From Akkermansia muciniphila (GTDB taxonomy: Bacteria > Verrucomicrobiota > Verrucomicrobiia > Verrucomicrobiales > Akkermansiaceae): a DNA stretch of 64,000 nucleotides. Positions 28,590 to 38,666 of this stretch are shown one piece after another. The notes beneath the pieces were generated by a model, which was not told where the DNA came from, made no database searches, and saw only the letters and a list, made by a program, of their open reading frames with translations. How positions within the stretch are numbered: the first letter of the stretch is position 1; the number at the start of each line of letters is the position of its first letter. The DNA lies in assembly GCA_945888515.1 (NCBI GenBank), contig CAMDAD010000001.1, forward strand, positions 62,001 to 126,000. The letters are read 5' to 3'. Position numbers and translations under genes: made by a program.

Positions 28590-29663
28590 TCAAATCGCCT
28601 CCGAAACTCCTTCCGCTGCCTCCCTGATCAAGCGCAGTTGCCCGCAAGCGGCTTCGATGTCATGTCCTTTCTCCAGGCGCAGGGTGGCGGTGACTCCAGC
28701 TTTCACAAGAATGTTACGAAATGCTTGGCAATGCGAGATTTCTGGTCGTTTCCACGGCAATCCCTCGACGGTATTGTAAGGGATGAGGTTCACCTTTGCT
28801 TGGAGAGACCGCGCATGAGTCGCCAGAATGCGTGCTTGCTCGAGGTCATCGTTGATCCCCTCAATCAATATATATTCGAGTGTCAAATGCTGTTTTTTTT
28901 GCGCATTCCACTCGTGCAGAGCCTCGAACAGTTGGGCAGTCGGATATTTTCGATTTACCGGCATGATCAGATCACGGACAGCGTCAGTGGCGCCGTGAAG
29001 CGAGATCGCCAAGCGGATCTGCCGCGGGTGACACGACAATTCGCGGATCTGTGGCACCAATCCCGACGTCGAAATTGTCAGGTGCCTTGCCCCCAGATTC
29101 AGTCCCCAAGGCGACGTGATCAGCTCGATCGCGCGAAGAAGATTTTTGCTATTAGCGAGCGGTTCGCCCATGCCCATGAAAACAAGGTTGTCGATGCGAT
29201 CCCCCGCAAGCATTTCTGTCTGCAAAACCTGCGCGGCGATCTCCGCGGCGCTTAGATTGCGTGTGAAGCCCGCCAGACCAGAGGCGCAGAACTTGCAACC
29301 GTAAGCACAGCCGACTTGGGACGAAACGCAAAGGGTGAGCCGGTCCGCCCGCCCACCATACAGCGCGGGGTTGGCAGGAATGAGAACACTCTCGATGTAG
29401 CGGCCATCGTGAAGCTTGTAGAGCATCTTGCGCGTGGTATCGATCGATCCCAGTTCGCGAGCTGGCGTCAATGGGTAGAGAGTGAAATTTTCGTCAAGGT
29501 AGGCGCGCAATGCTCTCGGCAGATTGCTCATCGCATCGATCGTGGCCGGGCGTTTTTTCCACACCCAATCGAGGATCTGATCCGCGCGATAGCCCGGATG
29601 TCCATGCTCCGTGAGATGGGCGACCAGTTCCTCTTTGGTGATTCCGAGTAGCGAAGGTTTCAT
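28590..29663 (-). CDS. rlmN: 23S rRNA (adenine2503-C2)-methyltransferase
   Basis: CKFCASGLAGFTRNLSAAEI; NLVFMGMGEPLAN. Confidence 0.95.
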   Translation of the reverse strand: MKPSLLGITKEELVAHLTEHGHPGYRADQILDWVWKKRPATIDAMSNLPRALRAYLDENFTLYPLTPARELGSIDTTRKMLYKLHDGRYIESVLIPANPALYGGRADRLTLCVSSQVGCAYGCKFCASGLAGFTRNLSAAEIAAQVLQTEMLAGDRIDNLVFMGMGEPLANSKNLLRAIELITSPWGLNLGARHLTISTSGLVPQIRELSCHPRQIRLAISLHGATDAVRDLIMPVNRKYPTAQLFEALHEWNAQKKQHLTLEYILIEGINDDLEQARILATHARSLQAKVNLIPYNTVEGLPWKRPEISHCQAFRNILVKAGVTATLRLEKGHDIEAACGQLRLIREAAEGVSEAI

Positions 29664-29673
29664 AAAAAATGTG

Positions 29674-30906
29674 TTAGCCTGCGTAGGCGAGCCGATGGCG
29701 GAGGACAGGATTACCATGCGCGGCGGGCTGGCAAAGATGATCGATCATGTGCTGCCAATGTTCCTGGCCCGATAGGATCTCCACCTCAATCCGCAGAAAC
29801 CAGACAGGAACTTCTGCCAACATACTGCGGGGATAACGCACGGCATCTTTTTCTGTTAATACGATCATATCCAGATCCCGCTCGAGGCAGCGCTGAGTGA
29901 ACTTTTCGATTTCACGACTGGAAAAACGGTGATGGTCCGAGAACCGCTTTTTGACATCCACACGTGCTCCTAGTTTTACGAGAGAGTTTTCAAAGTTTTC
30001 TGGTACTGCGATGCCCGACAAAGCCGCGATGTGTTTCCCTTGGAGATAATCGAGAGACTCCCGCTCGAATGTGGCGAGATTCTCGAGGTGCTTCGGCCCG
30101 TGGGTAGTGATGATGATCGGAGCGGTGGCATTGTAGCGGCGGATTTTTTTGATTAGGGCGCCATGATCCGAACCATCCGATTTTGTGAGAATGATGTAAT
30201 GGGCGCGAGAGAGATTGCCGCGAGGCTCGCGCAATGTTCCCGCTGGTAGCATCGCACCGGTGCCAAAGGGCGTATTCGCATCCACCAAACACAAATCCAA
30301 TCCGCGCGACATGCGCAGATATTGCATACCGTCATCGAGGATCAGCGTATCCGAACCCAGCTCCTCAATGGCAAAACGCGCGGACTTCACGCGGTCGCGA
30401 TCGACCAATACCGCCACGCCATCCAGATTTCTCGCTAGCATGAACGGCTCATCGCCGGCAAATTTCGAATCTAACAAAATTGCGCGTCCGGTAGAAACGA
30501 TCTTGGGCATCGCCTCCGCTTTGACTTTTTGCCCGGAAGGAGAAGTCCATTTTTGTGATTCTGCTAGGGCCTTGCTTTTATAGCCGCGTGAGAGAATCGC
30601 CACCTGCCGTCGCCGATCCCGAAGCGTGCGGGCGAGTAGCTCCACCACAGGGGTTTTTCCTGTGCCACCGACTGTGAGGTTGCCCACCGAAATCGTCAGC
30701 GTGCCCATGTGGTGACGCTCCTTATAGTCGTTTAGGAACAAAAATTTCCGCGTCTGTATGATCATGCGATAGATCCCCGAGAGAGCGCGCAAGGCACAGC
30801 GAGTGAGAAAAGCGCGGAATCCGCGCACGCGTCCGAAAATCACGTCAGAAGCCCAACGCTCAAATTCATCGATCATTTCCTTCACCAGCCCCATCGTTAC
30901 TTGCAT
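29674..30906 (-). CDS. lpxK: Tetraacyldisaccharide 4'-kinase
   Basis: TISVGNLTVGGTGKTPVVELLARTL; SRGYKSK. Confidence 0.94.
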   Translation of the reverse strand: MQVTMGLVKEMIDEFERWASDVIFGRVRGFRAFLTRCALRALSGIYRMIIQTRKFLFLNDYKERHHMGTLTISVGNLTVGGTGKTPVVELLARTLRDRRRQVAILSRGYKSKALAESQKWTSPSGQKVKAEAMPKIVSTGRAILLDSKFAGDEPFMLARNLDGVAVLVDRDRVKSARFAIEELGSDTLILDDGMQYLRMSRGLDLCLVDANTPFGTGAMLPAGTLREPRGNLSRAHYIILTKSDGSDHGALIKKIRRYNATAPIIITTHGPKHLENLATFERESLDYLQGKHIAALSGIAVPENFENSLVKLGARVDVKKRFSDHHRFSSREIEKFTQRCLERDLDMIVLTEKDAVRYPRSMLAEVPVWFLRIEVEILSGQEHWQHMIDHLCQPAAHGNPVLRHRLAYAG

Positions 30907-31085
30907 TGCCCATCATGAAAAGGCAAAATTGCGCGACGGACGGAACCACGGGGTCGACGCCTAACACGATTATCGCGGATTGGAACAAGACCGCCAACAA
31001 CCATGGCGCTTTCTCTCAGCGGTCTCGCCCCACCCAGCACCCTGAAAAAACTGGACTAGCTTGATTCTGTGGTGTTGAATTTGTC

Positions 31086-31871
31086 ATGACTCGACCCGAT
31101 GCCCGACACGCTGACCAATTACGCGAGGTTTCTTTTACTCCCAACGTAGCTCCCTACGCCCAAGGCTCGGTTTTAGTTTCCTTCGGTAATACCCGCGTGA
31201 TCTGTGCTTGCACCATCGAGGAAGACGTGCCTCGTTGGATGAAGCAACAAGGCGTGAAAGGCGGATGGCTGACAGCGGAATACTCCATGCTCCCCTACTC
31301 CACTCTTGAGCGCAAACAGCGTGACATCACCAAAGGCAAGATCGATGGGCGATCCTCCGAAATTCAGCGACTGATCGGCAGGGCCCTGCGCGCAGTGGTC
31401 GATCTGAAAAAAATTGGTCAACGCACCTTGTGGATCGACTGCGATGTGCTCCAGGCCGATGGCGGCACGCGTACGGCATCCATCACCGGTGCCTGTGTCG
31501 CCACCGCTATCGCCTGCAATCGCCTGATGGCAGCTGGAAAAATCAAGGATTTTCCGCTGACGCAACTCGTCGCCGCGGTATCGTGCGGCGTGTTTGAGAA
31601 CGTGCCGGTTCTCGACCTAAACTACCTCGAAGATAAAGCGGCTACCGTCGATTTCAACGTCGTCATGACGGAGAGAGGCAAGTTTGTCGAAGTTCAGGGC
31701 AGCGGTGAGGAAGCCGTTTTTTCCAGTGAGGAAATGGCAGCCATGCTCGACTTGGCGAAAACGGGAATCGCCGCATTGATCGATCGCCAAAAACAAGCCA
31801 TCCTCGCCGCCGATCGCGTGAAGCCAGACGCGCTCCAGGACCTAGCTCAAGCGTTTGGCACGGGACGTTAG
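31086..31871 (+). CDS. rph: Ribonuclease PH
   Basis: MTRPDARHADQLREVSFTPNVAPYAQGSVLVSFGNTRVICA. Confidence 0.96.
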   Translation: MTRPDARHADQLREVSFTPNVAPYAQGSVLVSFGNTRVICACTIEEDVPRWMKQQGVKGGWLTAEYSMLPYSTLERKQRDITKGKIDGRSSEIQRLIGRALRAVVDLKKIGQRTLWIDCDVLQADGGTRTASITGACVATAIACNRLMAAGKIKDFPLTQLVAAVSCGVFENVPVLDLNYLEDKAATVDFNVVMTERGKFVEVQGSGEEAVFSSEEMAAMLDLAKTGIAALIDRQKQAILAADRVKPDALQDLAQAFGTGR

Positions 31872-32071
31872 AGAGCGGATCAGGAGCTTGCATCTCAGGG
31901 AAGAGATTCTTTTGTTGCACGAGCACCTTCAAAAAGAAGAGCTTCATGAGCTTTGGCTCAACACACCGCAGCGCTTCAATGAGTGGTAAGACAAACCCCG
32001 CCAAAAAAGTTTCCCTGAATCACAGCGAAAGATTGCACATACGCGATCGCTTGTGCATGCTGGCCCCGCGC

Positions 32072-33001
32072 ATGAAACTCATCAGCGGAACAGCACACAG
32101 AAACCTTGCCGAACGAATCGCCGAAAACATCGGCACAACTCTCGCAAACGTTCATGTCACCGCTTTCCCCGATGGTGAGACCTTTGTGAAAATCAACGAA
32201 AATATCCGCGGCGATGATGTGTTCATCATTCAGCCTTCTTGCCCACCCACCAATCACAACATCATGGAGCTCCTGATCATGGTGGATGCCGCGCGTCGTG
32301 CCAGCGCCGGTCGCATCAATGCCGTGATGCCCTTTTTCGGCTACGCCCGCCAGGATCGAAAGGACCAGCCACGCGTTCCCATCACAGCCAAGCTCGTGGC
32401 AAATATGCTCACGGAAGCCGGTGTGGATCGACTCATCACCATGGACCTGCACGCCCCGCAGATTCAGGGATTTTTTGACATCCCCGTCGATCACCTCTAC
32501 GCCAAGCCCGCTCTCATCGGCTACTTGCGCGAGCAAAATGCCGGTGCCGATGGCAACCTCACTGTCGTGTCGCCGGACGTCGGCGGCGTGAAAATGGCAC
32601 GCGCCTACGCCGATGCCCTCGGGGCCGATCTCGCCATCGTCGCCAAGCACCGCGTCAGCGCTACCAAGGTCGAGGCAATGAACGTCATCGGCGAAGTCGA
32701 AGGCCGCGATGTATTGCTCGTCGATGACATGACCGAAACCGCCGGCACGCTTTGCGCCGCTGCAGAAATCCTTCAACGCCATGGCGCTCGGCGCATCTAC
32801 GCTGGAGTCTCTCATGCCGTTCTCACCGAAATGGGCCGCGAACGCATCGCCGCCTCCGCCATCGAGAAAGTCATCACCACTGACTCCGTCCCGATGGCCA
32901 CTGGCCCGAAAGTTCACGCCGTGGAAATCGCGCCCCTGCTGGCCGAAGCCATACGCCGCATCAACGGCGGCCAATCCGTGACCTCACTGTTCGAGGTCTG
33001 A
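32072..33001 (+). CDS. prs: Ribose-phosphate pyrophosphokinase
   Basis: MKLISGTAHRNLAERIAENIG; RQDRKDQPRVPITAKLVANML; likely start 32072 inside the 31946 ORF. Confidence 0.95.
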   Translation: MKLISGTAHRNLAERIAENIGTTLANVHVTAFPDGETFVKINENIRGDDVFIIQPSCPPTNHNIMELLIMVDAARRASAGRINAVMPFFGYARQDRKDQPRVPITAKLVANMLTEAGVDRLITMDLHAPQIQGFFDIPVDHLYAKPALIGYLREQNAGADGNLTVVSPDVGGVKMARAYADALGADLAIVAKHRVSATKVEAMNVIGEVEGRDVLLVDDMTETAGTLCAAAEILQRHGARRIYAGVSHAVLTEMGRERIAASAIEKVITTDSVPMATGPKVHAVEIAPLLAEAIRRINGGQSVTSLFEV

Positions 33002-33039
33002 GCGTGACGCAGACGTTACGGCTCATCGCCCCGTGAAAA

Positions 33040-34650
33040 TCACAACGGCTGCGCCAAGAACTCGAAGTCCTCGTTCCGGCTCTCTAACAACTTCATCAGC
33101 CAGGCATCGGAAAGAAAGACCACCCAGTGGCCCAACACATCGCGAGCCACCACACCGCCAGAGGGCACTTGCAGTTTCGGCTCGTCCTTGATGACCGAGC
33201 CGTCTTTGGCACGCACCCAGCGGATGCAATTCCAGGGCGATGACTCGACCCGACACGGCGCTCCGTATTCACTTTCCAAGCGATACTGCAACACCTCGAA
33301 CTGCAAAGGCCCCACAGCGCCTAACAAAGGCACGCGCTGCGAGCTACTGGGGATCTCAAAGGGCTGCGCCAATCCCTCTTTCAACAGCTGATCGAGACCT
33401 TCGCGAAAGCGCTTGAATTTTTCCGTGCCGATACATTGCACATAGCTGAAACACTCGGGCGCGAAACGTGGAATCTCATCGAAGTGCAGCTTCGGCTCCA
33501 TCGCTAGGGTATCGCCGATGTGAAAGTCGTAGTTACCAACAAGCGCGACCACGTCACCCGGATACGCGGTGTCCACCGTCTCACGATCCTGAGCGAAAAG
33601 CCGCTGACTATTCGACAGACGGATTTTTTTTCCCGTGCGTGTGTGGGTGACGTTCATGTCGCGCTCGAAGGCACCAGAAACAATGCGAATGTAGGCCGCG
33701 CGGTCGCGATGTTTCGGATTCATGTTCGCCTGGATCTTGAACACAAAGCCGGAAAACGTCGTCTCCTCGGGCAGCACCAAACGCTCCTGCGCCTGACGCG
33801 GAGAGGGCGGAGGTGCCAGCTTGAGGAATGCATCCAGCATGAACTGCACGCCGAAATTATTCATCGCCGAGCCAAAGAAAATCGGCATCTGCTTACCCGC
33901 AAGCACCTGCTCCATGTCGAGCGGCTCCGTGACCACATCCAGCAACTCGATGTCAGCGCGCGCCTGTGCCAGCACATCGCTGTCGACAGTGCCAGTCAAC
34001 GCATCATCATCGATGCCTCCGGTTTTCACCGGTGCACGATAGGCCCCGTGTGCCGTGCGCTCGAACAAATGCACCTCGCGTTTTTCCCGATCATAGATGC
34101 CACGGAAGCGCGGACCATCGCCGAGCGGCCAGTTGATCGGAGCGGGTGCCAAACCTAACACTTTTTCCAATTCATCGATCAGTTCCAACGGCGGACGCGA
34201 GGGGCGGTCGAGCTTATTGATAAAGACAAAAATCGGCACGCCACGCTTGCGACAGACCTCGAACAACTTCAGAGTCTGTGCTTCGATGCCCTTAGCGGCA
34301 TCCACTACCATCACCGCCGAGTCCACCGCTGTCAGCACCCGATAGGTGTCTTCCGAGAAGTCCTTGTGACCCGGCGTATCTAACAGATTCACGCAGCAAC
34401 CGCCGTATTCAAATTGTAGGACGGTCGAGGAAACGGAAATGCCCCGCTGCTTCTCCAACTCCATCCAGTCACTCGTCGTGCTGCGTTGCGAGGCCCGCGC
34501 CGTGACACTGCCAGCTAGCTGCAAGGCACCGCCGTAGAGTAGCAATTTCTCCGTCAAGGTGGTCTTGCCCGCATCTGGGTGGGAGATGATGGCAAAGGTC
34601 CGTCGGCGCGACGTTTCAAGAGCTTGCGGAGTGGAATCGGTGGCGGACAT
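33040..34650 (-). CDS. prfC: Peptide chain release factor 3
   Basis: RRRTFAIISHPDAGKTTLTEKLLLYGGAL; NKLDRPSRPPLELIDELE. Confidence 0.95.
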   Translation of the reverse strand: MSATDSTPQALETSRRRTFAIISHPDAGKTTLTEKLLLYGGALQLAGSVTARASQRSTTSDWMELEKQRGISVSSTVLQFEYGGCCVNLLDTPGHKDFSEDTYRVLTAVDSAVMVVDAAKGIEAQTLKLFEVCRKRGVPIFVFINKLDRPSRPPLELIDELEKVLGLAPAPINWPLGDGPRFRGIYDREKREVHLFERTAHGAYRAPVKTGGIDDDALTGTVDSDVLAQARADIELLDVVTEPLDMEQVLAGKQMPIFFGSAMNNFGVQFMLDAFLKLAPPPSPRQAQERLVLPEETTFSGFVFKIQANMNPKHRDRAAYIRIVSGAFERDMNVTHTRTGKKIRLSNSQRLFAQDRETVDTAYPGDVVALVGNYDFHIGDTLAMEPKLHFDEIPRFAPECFSYVQCIGTEKFKRFREGLDQLLKEGLAQPFEIPSSSQRVPLLGAVGPLQFEVLQYRLESEYGAPCRVESSPWNCIRWVRAKDGSVIKDEPKLQVPSGGVVARDVLGHWVVFLSDAWLMKLLESRNEDFEFLAQPL

Positions 34651-34737
34651 GGAAATAACGGCACAAAACCTGCGCAGCATCCTCCATCACTGGCAAGCCT
34701 TGATTTATCCATTCGCGGTAAAGCACGCTCTCCCGCT

Positions 34738-36957
34738 TCACTTTGGTGCAGTTGGTTCCAGCACCACGACCACCGTCGCGACACCCGTTGCGATGTTCGC
34801 ACAAATCTGCCAGGTTTTGTTTTCTGCGATCCACTCCATTTGCCAATCATCCACTGGCTGATCATTCACCCGCAGTTGATGAAGATCGGGTGTCTTCAAA
34901 CCCACCAAACGAACCGGCACATGGCCGAACCCGCCGGACAGTTCCACGCGCGCCTGTTGCGCGGCATCGACAGCGATGGTCAGGATTTCCCCATTGAGCC
35001 GCTCGCCTCTGACAACTTTCGCCGCGAAGGCCCGCCGATGCGCCTCGCGCAGCACCGGGCCCCAAGTATTCGCATCGCTCTGTAGCATCGATAAAAACGA
35101 TTGATCCGGTCCATAATACGCCGACGCATCCGACGGAAACACCACGAGCTCGATCTCGGCTTCCACAAAGTCGCCCGCTTGCAACACGCGCAAGCCGGGT
35201 GGCGGTGACAACTCCAGGCCGGTGCGATGATTGCCCGCGCCCCACTCCGAGCAAAAGGTTGAGAGATGCGGACCCACCGATTTCCCTCCCAGCACTGCAC
35301 GCCAAGAACGCACAATCAGCCCGCGACTCGCGGCAGCGCGTCCCTGTCGGAGATCTGCCGGATTCACCCCATGGATCGAGAGCCATGGCTGCACGCCCGT
35401 CATCGGCATCGCCACACGCTCGTAGCCACCACTCTTGTGCGGAGAAGTCCACTCTTCCCTCATACCGTTTTCATCACCGATGGCAATTTTTTGCGCGGGA
35501 GTCTCATTATAAAAATCCGCACCAAGCTGAAAAAACGCCATACGTCTCCAATGCATCGTTTTTTTTATATCATAGCGCAGCCGCAAAATGGTGCGTAAAT
35601 GATCATTCGCGGCGGGCACCAAGACATCGATCTGTGAGGTGATTTCCCCGCCACGACTCTCCTCCTCATAACGCACGTCCGTGAGACAGGGACCGTGCGA
35701 ACGCACCGTGCTGCGCGTGCCTTTCATCGGCTGATAGCGATTCTGCTCATCCATCCACAGGAGAAAATCGCCGCCGCCGCAGTTACCCGCCCAGCCCCAC
35801 GGCTTCGCATTCGGCTCACGGGCCAGGGTCATCAGGGGGCGCACATCGGTGATGAAACAACGCCGCTGCACACGGCCCGGCTCGAAGCAGATGCTCTCGC
35901 CGAAACTCCCGACCGCCACCTGATCCCAGAACTGATTGTGCCCCCAGCCGATCAAACTTAACTGCGCATGAGATGCCGCGCACACGCCGCCATAACGCGC
36001 ATAGACCATCTGTAAGGTGAAATCCCGCGTCGCTTTCGCCGGCACGCGCAACCACAGGCAACCGTGAAACCAGGTGCCTTCGTGAGGCAGGTGACCTTTT
36101 TCCGGACGCCGATGCCAGTTCTTGGAAATCTGCAGCAAATGCCCTGTGGGCCGTCCCTCCGCATCGCAAATCATCGGCGTGAAGCCCGTGATCGGCAAGT
36201 GCCGCTCTTGCATGAACATCACGCGCGCCACCGTCGGCGTATCGCCCTCATTGCGCACGCTGAAACGCCAGCGATCGCGCCGGTCCAAATGCTCTTGCGG
36301 ATAATACGTGCCCGCCGCATTGCTCCACGCTTTTTCGGGCAAACGCATCTGATGACACCCCAGCGACTCGTCACGCACCACGGGCAACTCGGAGGTGATG
36401 ATCGCGGTAGCTACCGCGCCCACCATTTCGACCGAGACGCTCTTGTTTCCCTCTGCTGATTTGTCACCGCATTGCAACCGCAGTTGTGCGGCGTCCTCAC
36501 ACAATAAACGAAACGCTACCCGATCGGGCCACACGGATATTTCCAAAGAGGCTTTCCCATCATAGGCGCGACCTTGCGCATCGGCAAATGTCAGACCATC
36601 GATCACCACGCGATGAAACCATTTACCGCATTCCACAAAACGCACCGGTTGGAAAAACTCATCCTTCGCCTCCGAGCGTCCGCTGCACTGGTAGCGCTGC
36701 CCGCCGACCATGAGCGAGCAATCCCACGTTTCATCTAACAGCCGCACATTCCGCGTATCGACGCGAAACTGCCTCGCGCCATAGCGGAAACACAAGATCT
36801 CACTCGCCGGAGCTTGATCGGAGTTCATGACCTTGGGGGCGCCATCCTGCCACCACATCTGCGTGCCGTCCTCGGATCGCGGCATCCAGTCGATCGGCGC
36901 CGCGCTGAGTCGCACCACACTTATCATTACCGCTATCGCCCGTGCCACCGACTTCAT
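34738..36957 (-). CDS. Large secreted hypothetical protein
   Basis: 739-aa ORF with N-terminal hydrophobic segment; family not recognised. Confidence 0.65.
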   Translation of the reverse strand: MKSVARAIAVMISVVRLSAAPIDWMPRSEDGTQMWWQDGAPKVMNSDQAPASEILCFRYGARQFRVDTRNVRLLDETWDCSLMVGGQRYQCSGRSEAKDEFFQPVRFVECGKWFHRVVIDGLTFADAQGRAYDGKASLEISVWPDRVAFRLLCEDAAQLRLQCGDKSAEGNKSVSVEMVGAVATAIITSELPVVRDESLGCHQMRLPEKAWSNAAGTYYPQEHLDRRDRWRFSVRNEGDTPTVARVMFMQERHLPITGFTPMICDAEGRPTGHLLQISKNWHRRPEKGHLPHEGTWFHGCLWLRVPAKATRDFTLQMVYARYGGVCAASHAQLSLIGWGHNQFWDQVAVGSFGESICFEPGRVQRRCFITDVRPLMTLAREPNAKPWGWAGNCGGGDFLLWMDEQNRYQPMKGTRSTVRSHGPCLTDVRYEEESRGGEITSQIDVLVPAANDHLRTILRLRYDIKKTMHWRRMAFFQLGADFYNETPAQKIAIGDENGMREEWTSPHKSGGYERVAMPMTGVQPWLSIHGVNPADLRQGRAAASRGLIVRSWRAVLGGKSVGPHLSTFCSEWGAGNHRTGLELSPPPGLRVLQAGDFVEAEIELVVFPSDASAYYGPDQSFLSMLQSDANTWGPVLREAHRRAFAAKVVRGERLNGEILTIAVDAAQQARVELSGGFGHVPVRLVGLKTPDLHQLRVNDQPVDDWQMEWIAENKTWQICANIATGVATVVVVLEPTAPK

Positions 36958-37028
36958 GCTTTTCCTTACGTGGCCGAGCGTGATTCCTTACATCGTCTGC
37001 TTGATTCCGCGCCGATTGCACCGTAGCG

Positions 37029-37571
37029 TTGGCCATGCCCATACACCCGTTCCTCCATCACCAGCCACAGATTCATGAAAGCTGTTTCATCGCCCCGAGC
37101 GCGGATGTGATCGGGCGCGTGACGCTGCATGAGATGAGCAGCGTTTGGTATCATGCCACCTTGCGCGGCGACATCAATGAAATCGTCATCGGCCCGCGTT
37201 CGAATGTGCAGGATAACGCGGTGATCCACCTCGCCGATGATTTCGGCTGCTATGTGGGCGAATTGGTGACGGTAGGCCACTCGGCCATCCTCCACGCCTG
37301 CACGGTGAAAGATGAAGTTCTTATCGGCATGGGCGCGATCATTCTCGATGGCGCGGTCATCGGCGAGCGTTCCATCATCGGCGCTGGCGCGCTGGTCACA
37401 GGCCACACCATCATTCCACCCGGCTCGCTCGTGTTAGGTTCGCCCGCCAAGGTTGTGAAAACTCTTTCGTTAGAAGAGCAGTCGAAAATCAAGGACTGGG
37501 CACTCAAGTATGTGAAAGGCTCACGACTCTATCTCGATCAGAGCGCACAAACCTTGCCGGCGGATACCTGA
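37029..37571 (+). CDS. Gamma carbonic anhydrase family (left-handed beta-helix) protein
   Basis: SVWYHATLRGDINEIVIGPRSNVQDNAVIH; IGMGAIILDGAVIG. Confidence 0.92.
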   Translation: MAMPIHPFLHHQPQIHESCFIAPSADVIGRVTLHEMSSVWYHATLRGDINEIVIGPRSNVQDNAVIHLADDFGCYVGELVTVGHSAILHACTVKDEVLIGMGAIILDGAVIGERSIIGAGALVTGHTIIPPGSLVLGSPAKVVKTLSLEEQSKIKDWALKYVKGSRLYLDQSAQTLPADT

Positions 37572-38638
37572 AACTGCGGCAGGCGCTGGCAGGCTTCGTT
37601 TTCCTGCAACCAGTCCAAGGACGTCGTGGTGATCCACTTCTGTGCCTGTGGTGGCAGCGCGCGCATCAGGGCGTTGCGACGGCTGGCATCGAGCTCACCG
37701 AAGATGTCATCTAACAAATAAACTGGCACGCGTTGCGCTTCTTGCTGCAACAGAGTGCCTTGCGCTAGCTTGAGCGCCAAAGCCAGCGTGCGCTGTTGAC
37801 CCTCGCTGGCAAATTCACTTGCCGACAAGCCGTTGAGTAAAAGCGTTAGATCATCACGATGCGGCCCCACGACCGACTGCCGGACGCGCCCTTCGCGATC
37901 GCGCGCTTGCGCCAGACTGTCCCGCATCGATGTGCTGCCCGCGCTGTGATAGCGCAGTGTCAACGACTCCCCGCCACCGCTGACCGCGTGATGCGATTCG
38001 TTCGCCCAAGTTTCCAGTCGCGCTATCATGCGTTCCCGCAACAGCGCCAGAGGCTCGCCGTGCGCGATCATCAGTTCCTCCACTGCTGCCAGTTGTCGTT
38101 CATCGATGTGGCGCTCTTTTAACAGAACGTTTTTCATTTTCAGCGCGCGACGGTAGCGCGACCAATGACTGCGGTATTCCGGATGCCATTGCACACCCAT
38201 GAAATCAAGATAGCGCCGCCGCGTCTCACCTGAACCGCGCACCAGCTCCAGGTCTTCATTGCCGATCCACACCACCAGACCACCGTCCTGCAGGTAGCTC
38301 GCGGAAGTGGCGCGCTCCTCGCCATTCACTTCACACAGCAAGCCGTCTTTTCCATAGCGCACCTTGCGCTCCATACCCCAGGCCTCCCCTGCCACGCCGC
38401 ATCCCGGTTGCGAAAATCGCACCATCGATCCCAGCTTGTGCGTGCGCGGTGATTGCAAGCGCAGCAGCACACACACCGCCTCCAGCAGTGAAGTTTTTCC
38501 CTGCGCATTCTGCCCGACCAATACACCGCCACTGTCCGGCATCTCTAATGCCAGCGCCTCCCAGCAACGGAAATTGACAATTCGCAACGTGCGCACCATG
38601 ACAGCAAAGGGGTAATCGCTCTGACGAGAAATTGCCAA
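37538..38638 (-). CDS. recF: DNA replication/repair protein RecF
   Basis: LRIVNFRCWEALALEMPDSGGVLVGQNAQGKTSLLEAV; LLDDIFGELDASRR. Confidence 0.9.
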   Translation of the reverse strand: MAISRQSDYPFAVMVRTLRIVNFRCWEALALEMPDSGGVLVGQNAQGKTSLLEAVCVLLRLQSPRTHKLGSMVRFSQPGCGVAGEAWGMERKVRYGKDGLLCEVNGEERATSASYLQDGGLVVWIGNEDLELVRGSGETRRRYLDFMGVQWHPEYRSHWSRYRRALKMKNVLLKERHIDERQLAAVEELMIAHGEPLALLRERMIARLETWANESHHAVSGGGESLTLRYHSAGSTSMRDSLAQARDREGRVRQSVVGPHRDDLTLLLNGLSASEFASEGQQRTLALALKLAQGTLLQQEAQRVPVYLLDDIFGELDASRRNALMRALPPQAQKWITTTSLDWLQENEACQRLPQFQVSAGKVCAL

Positions 38639-38666
38639 TCAAAAATAAATCACGCGGCTTGTCTCT

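Noticed and set aside
31976-32974. 332-aa minus-strand ORF opposite prs
   Set aside because: Long antisense ORF shadowing a highly conserved gene on the plus strand; composition not protein-like.
37538-37571. 34-bp convergent overlap of the gamma-CA and recF genes
   Set aside because: Ordinary tail-to-tail overlap; no further signal.
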